The notes under the pieces are model-generated. The model was not told where the DNA came from, did no database searches, and saw only the letters and a program-made list of their open reading frames with translations. Below are positions 59,379 to 64,000 of a DNA stretch of 64,000 nt, in pieces (the first letter of the stretch is position 1; each line of letters opens with the position of its first letter). Position numbers and translations under genes: made by a program. This stretch comes from SIRX01 sp965213905 (GTDB taxonomy: Bacteria; Actinomycetota; Rubrobacteria; Rubrobacterales; Rubrobacteraceae): the NCBI GenBank assembly GCA_965213905.1, contig OZ243922.1, forward strand, positions 124,001 to 188,000, read 5' to 3'.

Positions 59379-60335
59379 CTATAAGTTTTCCCCGAGATCC
59401 ACTACGTTCCGGAGGGCTTCGAGAAGCTCTTCTTTGGCTTCTTGCGGGCGCTTGCCTTTCGCGGTGTAGCCGGCGGCTAGCCGGTGGCCGCCACCGCCGA
59501 AGCCGCGCGCGATCTCCGCGACGTCCATCCGCTCGGAGCGGAGCGAGCCTTTAGTGCCTCCGGGGACTTCGCGCAGGTGGGCGACCACGTCTACGCCGGA
59601 GACCGTGCGGAGCTGGTCTATGGACTCTTTAGAGTCGAGCTCCGTGCCGCCGGTGCGTTCGTAGTCACCGTTGTCCACCGTCGCGATAATGGCCTCGCCG
59701 TGGCGGACGGCGTTAGCCAGGGTGACGCCGACTACGTTCAGTTGCTCTATGGTGCCGGTGCGGTTCAGGCGGTCGTCCACCTCGGCGGGCACGACGCCGG
59801 CCCGCAGGAGGTCGGCCACCAGCTCGTGGGCTTCAGGAGAAACGTTGCGGAACCGGAAACCGCCCGTGTCGGTCCGCAGGCCGGTGTATATCGCCTCGGC
59901 GGCGGGCTTCTCCAGCGGGACGCCGAGTTCCACGAACACCCGGGCCAGCACGTCGGCGCTGGCGGCGGCTTTCGCGTCCACGAGGTTGTAGTCCGCGTAG
60001 AGCGGGTTGTCTTCGTGGTGGTCCAGGTTCAGCCGGGGAAAGCCGTTCGTGGCGCCGGCCCGGTCTTCGCGGGAGGTGTCCACCACGAGCAACTCGTGGT
60101 CTTCGGGGACTTCGCGGCGGGAGTCGGGGACGAGCCACTGCAGGTAACCGGGAACTTCTTCGGCGTGGCAAAAGACGGCTTCGGCGCCGAGGGCCCGCAT
60201 CAGGTGCAATAGCGCCGCCGAGGTGCCTATGGCATCCCCATCCGCCCCGACGTGGGTCGTCACGGCAACCTTATCGAGGGTCTTTAGAAATTCGGCCACT
60301 TCGGCCGTCGTGTTACCTGTGGTTTGGGTCGTCAC
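59379..60335 (-). CDS. nrnA: DHH phosphoesterase NrnA-like (nanoRNase / pAp phosphatase)
   Basis: The 318-residue protein has DHH-family motifs: THVGADGDAIGTSAALLHLM (motif I DxD), VVDTSRED, LNLDHHEDN (DHH), and the DHHA1 end ARGFGGGGHRLAAGYTAKG. NrnA proteins degrade 2-5 nt RNAs and dephosphorylate pAp. The start GTG 60335 overlaps rbfA by 23 bp. The order rbfA-nrnA-truB is standard in Gram-positive nusA-infB operons. Confidence 0.92.
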   Translation of the reverse strand: MTTQTTGNTTAEVAEFLKTLDKVAVTTHVGADGDAIGTSAALLHLMRALGAEAVFCHAEEVPGYLQWLVPDSRREVPEDHELLVVDTSREDRAGATNGFPRLNLDHHEDNPLYADYNLVDAKAAASADVLARVFVELGVPLEKPAAEAIYTGLRTDTGGFRFRNVSPEAHELVADLLRAGVVPAEVDDRLNRTGTIEQLNVVGVTLANAVRHGEAIIATVDNGDYERTGGTELDSKESIDQLRTVSGVDVVAHLREVPGGTKGSLRSERMDVAEIARGFGGGGHRLAAGYTAKGKRPQEAKEELLEALRNVVDLGENL

Positions 60336-60669
60336 CCTGTTTTACCTCCCTCAAAGCTGCTTCTATACGGCTGGCGTGCTCAACTACTGGGTCCGGCTCG
60401 AAGAGGAGCCGGGGCGTGCGCTTGAGGCGGGTCTGGGCGCCTACCACGCCCTGGATGCGGCCCGCCGCGCTCTGGAGTCCTTTGTGGGCCTCGTCCTCGT
60501 CCGTGCCGGCCAGGACACTGTAGAAGACCGTGGCGTGCGAGAGGTCGGGGCTAACCCGCACGGCGGTTACCGTTATCAGGCCGTCGACGCGCGGGTCCGA
60601 AAGCTCGGCCAACTCGTCGCCGACGATCTCCTTTAGCTGCGATTCTATTTTGCGGGTACGCTCGCTCAC
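60313..60669 (-). CDS. rbfA: Ribosome-binding factor A
   Basis: The 118-residue KH-type protein has RTRKIESQLKEIVGDELAELSDPRVDGLITVTAVRVSPDLSHATVFYSVL and the RIQGVVGAQTRLKRTPRLLFEPDPVVEHASRIE end, both typical. It matures the 30S subunit near the 16S 5' end, important in cold conditions. Overlaps both neighbours (DUF503 gene by 4 bp, nrnA by 23 bp). Confidence 0.96.
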   Translation of the reverse strand: MSERTRKIESQLKEIVGDELAELSDPRVDGLITVTAVRVSPDLSHATVFYSVLAGTDEDEAHKGLQSAAGRIQGVVGAQTRLKRTPRLLFEPDPVVEHASRIEAALREVKQGDDPNHR

Positions 60670-60947
60670 AGTTTCGAGAACTCCTCGCGCCAGTCCAGGA
60701 TCAGCAACTCCTCGTAGTTGAGGAGCGAACGCCGGATTTCCTCACGCTTCTCCTCCGCCGCGCCGTGCGAGACGGCGGCGAGCGCAAGCTCCACCGTCGC
60801 CCGCTGCCAGAGGTTCTGGTGGTTTGACTCTACGACGGAGACGTTCTTGCGCCTCAAGCGGTCTTTTATAGACCGGATCGTCTTTCGTTTATCCTTGAGG
60901 CTCGCGGCGTAGGGTAACTCTAACTCCAGCTTTACGGTACAGAACAA
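60666..60947 (-). CDS. DUF503 (YlxP-like) protein
   Basis: About 93 residues from TTG 60947, chosen because GGCGGGAAAAC lies just upstream and the product then begins with the family-like CTVKLELELPYAASLKDKRKTIRSIKDRLRRKNVSVVE. A TTG at 60980 would add 11 residues and overlap infB. The family is always found in the nusA-infB-rbfA operon, and a role in ribosome assembly is suspected but unproved. Confidence 0.88.
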   Translation of the reverse strand: MFCTVKLELELPYAASLKDKRKTIRSIKDRLRRKNVSVVESNHQNLWQRATVELALAAVSHGAAEEKREEIRRSLLNYEELLILDWREEFSKL

Positions 60948-60963
60948 GTTTTCCCGCCTGCGG

Positions 60964-63138
60964 CTACCGGGGAACCTCAACGACCTCGAAGAACTCTAGG
61001 ACGTCGCCTTCTTTGACGTCGTTGAAGTTCTCAACGCTGATCCCGCACTCAAAGCCCTGGCGAACCGAACGAACGTCGTCCTTAAAGCGCTTGAGCGAGG
61101 ACATCCGGCCCTCGTAGATCACGGTTCCGTCCCGCACCACGCGGAGACGGTCGTTGCGGGATATTTCACCGCTCGTCACGTAACAACCCGCAACGGTTCC
61201 GGCGTTCGGCACGCGGAAGGTCTGGCGGACCTCTGCGGTCCCGGTCTCGTTCTCGACGGACTCGGGAGAAAGCATCCCGCGCATGGCGGCTTCGATTTCT
61301 TCGAGCGCTTTGTAGATAACGTCGTAGGTCCGGATCTCTACGCCTTCCCGTTCGGCGACCTGCTTTGCCGGGTTGGTCGGCCGCACGTTGAAACCGAGCA
61401 GTATGCCGTCGCTGGCGGCCCCCAGCATCACGTCCGAGTCCGTGAGCGCCCCGACGCCGCTGCGAACGATGTTGACCCGCACCTCCTCGGTCGAGAGCTT
61501 CGAGAGGGCTTCTTTTAGCGCCTCCACAGAGCCGGCAACGTCGGCCTTTATGACCAGGTTTAGGTCCTGAACGCCGCCCTCGCCGAGCAACTCTTCGAGC
61601 GTCCGGCGCGTCCCGCCCTCGGCGAGTTCCTGGCGGCGCAAGGCCGCTTCGGCCTGCTGGGCTTTATCGCGGGCCTGCCGGTCGTGCTCGACGACCTCGA
61701 ATCGGGTCCCGGCCTCCGGTACGCCGGAGAGCCCTAGTATCTCCACGGGGTCTCCCGGCTCGGCTTTATCAACCCGTTTGCCGGTATAGTCGAGCATCGC
61801 TCGTACCCGGCCGTAAGCCGTGCCCGCGAGGACCACGTCGCCTTTGTGCAAGGTGCCGCGGTTCAGGAGCAGTGTCGCAACCGGCCCGCGTCCCGGATCG
61901 CGCTCGCCCTCGATCACGTACCCGCTCGCCGGGGCGTTCGGGTTCGCCTGAAGCTCTTCCAGCTCGGAGACGATCAGGATGTTCTCAAGAAGCTCGTCTA
62001 TCCCCTCGCCGGTCTTTGCCGAGACCGGGACCGTCACCGTGTCGCCCCCGTAAGACTCCGGCACCAGTTCCCTCTCGGAGAGCTGGCCCAGGACCCGGTC
62101 CGGGTTTGCGTTCGGCACGTCTATCTTGTTGAGCGCCACGACCAGCGGCACGCCGGCGGCCCGGGAGTGCTCTATGGCCTCCTGGGTCTGCGGCATGATG
62201 CCGTCGTCCGCCGCAACGACCAGCACCACGACATCCGTAACCTTCGCCCCGCGGGCCCGCATCTCGGTGAACGCCTCGTGGCCCGGCGTGTCCACAAACG
62301 TGATGCTCCGCCCGTCGCTCTCGACCTGGTAGGCGCCGATGTGCTGCGTAATGCCCCCGGCCTCGCCGGACTGCACGTTCTCTTTGCGGATGTGGTCTAG
62401 CAGCGAAGTCTTGCCGTGGTCAACGTGGCCCATCACCGTCACGACCGGCGGTTTCTCTACCAAGTCTTCCGGCGAGTCTTCGGGCAGTACCTCTTCTAGC
62501 GCGGGCTCCTCGATAGCCCCGACTTCGACCTCGACGCCGAGCTCTTCGGCGACGAGCTCTATCTCTTCAATAGAAAGCGTCTGGGTAACGGTGCGCATCT
62601 CGCCCAGGCCCATCAAAACCGTGATGATCCGGGCCGGAGGCACGCCCACGGCGTCTGCAATGTCTTTGACCGTGGCCCCCGGCTCGACCCGGACGGCGGT
62701 GGATTCTTTCTCCTCCACCGGCTCCGGCGCCTGACGTGGCTCCTTCGGCCGCGCCGGCGCGGGGCTCGGACGCGGGCCGCGGTTCGTGGCGCTCGCGTCT
62801 ATTACAACCCGGCGGCGCTTTTTGCCGCCGCCTTTGGGCTTTTGGCCTTCACCTTCGGGGACGGAGACCGGTGGCTCGGCCGGGGCTTCGGTGGCGGTGG
62901 CGCTGTGCCCGGACTTCTCCGCCGCCTCGCGGACCTCTTCGGCTTCTTCCTCCTGCGCCTCGGTACGGCCGTTCGGAACCTCCACCGGCTGGCCGTTGCC
63001 GAAAACTTCCTCGTAAACCGTGTCCTCGACCGAGGCCGAGTGGTGGCTCACGTTGACACCGGCCTCGTTAAGGCGTCCGATGACCTCTTTATTGTTCAGG
63101 CCCAGTTCTTTTGCTATCTCATGTACGCGCTTACTCAT
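60964..63138 (-). CDS. infB: Translation initiation factor IF-2
   Basis: About 724 residues from ATG 63138. Residues 1-50 form the IF2_N domain (SKRVHEIAKELGLNNKEVIGRLNEAGVNVSHHSASVED), followed by an acidic/Ala-Pro-rich linker, a second IF2_N (GATVKDIADAVGVPPARIITVLMGLGEM), a GTPase with G1 GHVDHGKTSLLDHIRK, G3 DTPGHEAF, G4 NKID, and C-terminal beta-barrels for fMet-tRNA. The frame is open farther upstream but lies inside nusA. The start overlaps the nusA stop by 8 bp. It delivers initiator tRNA to the 30S subunit. Confidence 0.96.
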   Translation of the reverse strand: MSKRVHEIAKELGLNNKEVIGRLNEAGVNVSHHSASVEDTVYEEVFGNGQPVEVPNGRTEAQEEEAEEVREAAEKSGHSATATEAPAEPPVSVPEGEGQKPKGGGKKRRRVVIDASATNRGPRPSPAPARPKEPRQAPEPVEEKESTAVRVEPGATVKDIADAVGVPPARIITVLMGLGEMRTVTQTLSIEEIELVAEELGVEVEVGAIEEPALEEVLPEDSPEDLVEKPPVVTVMGHVDHGKTSLLDHIRKENVQSGEAGGITQHIGAYQVESDGRSITFVDTPGHEAFTEMRARGAKVTDVVVLVVAADDGIMPQTQEAIEHSRAAGVPLVVALNKIDVPNANPDRVLGQLSERELVPESYGGDTVTVPVSAKTGEGIDELLENILIVSELEELQANPNAPASGYVIEGERDPGRGPVATLLLNRGTLHKGDVVLAGTAYGRVRAMLDYTGKRVDKAEPGDPVEILGLSGVPEAGTRFEVVEHDRQARDKAQQAEAALRRQELAEGGTRRTLEELLGEGGVQDLNLVIKADVAGSVEALKEALSKLSTEEVRVNIVRSGVGALTDSDVMLGAASDGILLGFNVRPTNPAKQVAEREGVEIRTYDVIYKALEEIEAAMRGMLSPESVENETGTAEVRQTFRVPNAGTVAGCYVTSGEISRNDRLRVVRDGTVIYEGRMSSLKRFKDDVRSVRQGFECGISVENFNDVKEGDVLEFFEVVEVPR

Positions 63139-64000
63139 CCGCAACCCCCTGCGAGCCTTCCACCAGGTTCTCGAACTCGGCGGCCTGCGCCTGGTGCGAG
63201 GGGATGCCGCAAAACAACGAGTCCGGCAGCGCCATGTTGGCACACCGCCGGCCGTTGCTGAGAACCGCCCGACAGCGGTGCATCGTGGAGTCTTCCTCCG
63301 GCTCCCAATCCTCTTCACCTTCGTATTCTATGGCCTGGCTTTCGGGCTTAATGTCTATTTTCCAGTCGGTCAGTTTGACGGCGAGGCGGGCGTTCTGGCC
63401 CTCCCGTCCGATGGCGAGCGAGAGTTGGTCGTCCGGGACGATCACCTCCGCCATCTGCTCGTCTTCATCCAGGTAGACCTCCCGCACCCGCGCCGGCGAA
63501 AGCGCCTTCGCGATAAACCGGGCCGGGTCCGGGTCCCACTGGATGATGTCTATTTTCTCGTTACGGAGTTCCGAAACGACGGCCCGCACGCGGCTGCCCC
63601 GCGGCCCGACGCACGCCCCGACCGGGTCTATCCCGGTCTCGTTGGACCACACGGCGACCTTTGAACGCAGCCCGGCTTCCCGGGCGACGGCCTTCACCTC
63701 GACGAGACCGTCGTAGATCTCCGGTACTTCCAACCGGAACAGCTCTTGCAACAACCCTTCGTGCCGGCGGCTGACCACCAGGCTTGGGCCGCGGCCGGGC
63801 TCCCGGATCTCCGAGAGGTAAACCTTGATTCGCTGCCCGTTTTCGTAGCGTTCGTTCGGCACCTGCTCGCTGGCCGGCAGTATCGCCTCGACCCGTCCGA
63901 GGTCCACCAGCGTCATCCGGCGGTGCGCCTGCTGGACGATGCCCGTAACCACATCACCCATCCGCTCCCCGTACTCTTCGAGGAGCTGCTCGTTGTTGAT
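63131..64000 (-). CDS. nusA: Transcription termination/antitermination factor NusA (N-terminus beyond the window)
   Basis: The visible 289 codons begin inside the N-terminal domain (NNEQLLEEYGERMGDVVTGIV), continue through S1 (VDLGRVEAILP) and two KH domains (GACVGPRGSRVRAVVSELRNEKIDII and LSLAIGREGQNARLAVKLTDWKIDI). The C-terminus is unusual: after an acidic stretch it carries CRAVLSNGRRC, then CGIPSHQ, a compact cysteine/histidine pattern that may bind zinc, instead of the acidic repeats of E. coli. NusA modulates RNA polymerase pausing and termination. infB follows with overlap; the ylxR gene often between them is missing. Confidence 0.95.
   Translation of the reverse strand: MNNEQLLEEYGERMGDVVTGIVQQAHRRMTLVDLGRVEAILPASEQVPNERYENGQRIKVYLSEIREPGRGPSLVVSRRHEGLLQELFRLEVPEIYDGLVEVKAVAREAGLRSKVAVWSNETGIDPVGACVGPRGSRVRAVVSELRNEKIDIIQWDPDPARFIAKALSPARVREVYLDEDEQMAEVIVPDDQLSLAIGREGQNARLAVKLTDWKIDIKPESQAIEYEGEEDWEPEEDSTMHRCRAVLSNGRRCANMALPDSLFCGIPSHQAQAAEFENLVEGSQGVADE

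Overview
The window is high-GC bacterial DNA, most likely from an actinobacterium of the Rubrobacter type. I base that on frequent GTG and TTG starts, long runs of tightly overlapped minus-strand genes, the housekeeping order nusA-infB-DUF503-rbfA-nrnA-truB-ribF-rpsO-pnp-M16 protease-rnj-ftsK-rodZ-like-recA-recX-rny-miaB-miaA-hflX, and a heliorhodopsin. The genus is an inference; no rRNA or tRNA gene is visible.

Region A (1-17,052, all minus strand) is an accessory cluster. In transcription order it holds a GbsR/MarR-type regulator, an ABC ATPase with two ABC-2 permeases, a DrrAB-type ABC pair, a small glycine-rich membrane protein, a short-chain dehydrogenase, a TIGR00027-like methyltransferase, a SpoIIAA-like protein, a heliorhodopsin, a second methyltransferase, and three tandem multidomain phosphotransferases with rifampin-phosphotransferase-like (not true PEP-synthase) architecture, with a PHP-domain protein among them. 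Two distant promoters in the cluster share almost the same sequence, including an inverted repeat over the -35 box, which suggests one regulator controls both. Decayed copies of the SpoIIAA-like gene and perhaps of a phosphotransferase N-terminus lie inside the cluster.

Region B (17,053-19,826) is a graveyard of mobile DNA: an intact-looking IS110-family transposase with a structured noncoding upstream segment, a truncated DDE transposase and a frameshifted resolvase tail. Region C (19,827-23,696) is a compact plus-strand threonine-catabolism island (short leader peptide, NhaC-type antiporter, kbl, tdh) that looks foreign. Region D (23,915-31,439) carries amino-acid metabolism: a cysteine-synthase-like PLP enzyme, a small unknown ORF coupled to a frameshifted FAD oxidoreductase, a divergent XRE-cupin regulator, and an operon of SHMT-like enzyme, M20 peptidase and two membrane proteins.

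Region E (31,440-40,635) is a second recombination hotspot: broken recombinase, murQ and nagA fragments with a 4 x 15 bp repeat, a TniA/TniB/tyrosine-recombinase transposon with one recognisable TGTCA end, a DUF2283/Uma2/DUF4926 cassette, a frameshifted XRE gene, and a 430-residue protein that joins a zinc ribbon, a degenerate recombinase-like region and a winged-helix/HTH tail. Region F (40,738-64,000, minus strand) is the conserved housekeeping block for tRNA modification, RNA decay, recombination and translation initiation; it contains an unusual GHKL ATPase between rny and miaB, the place where many bacteria keep mutS/mutL.

The best candidate for an undescribed system is the heliorhodopsin / phosphotransferase / methyltransferase / exporter cluster of Region A.
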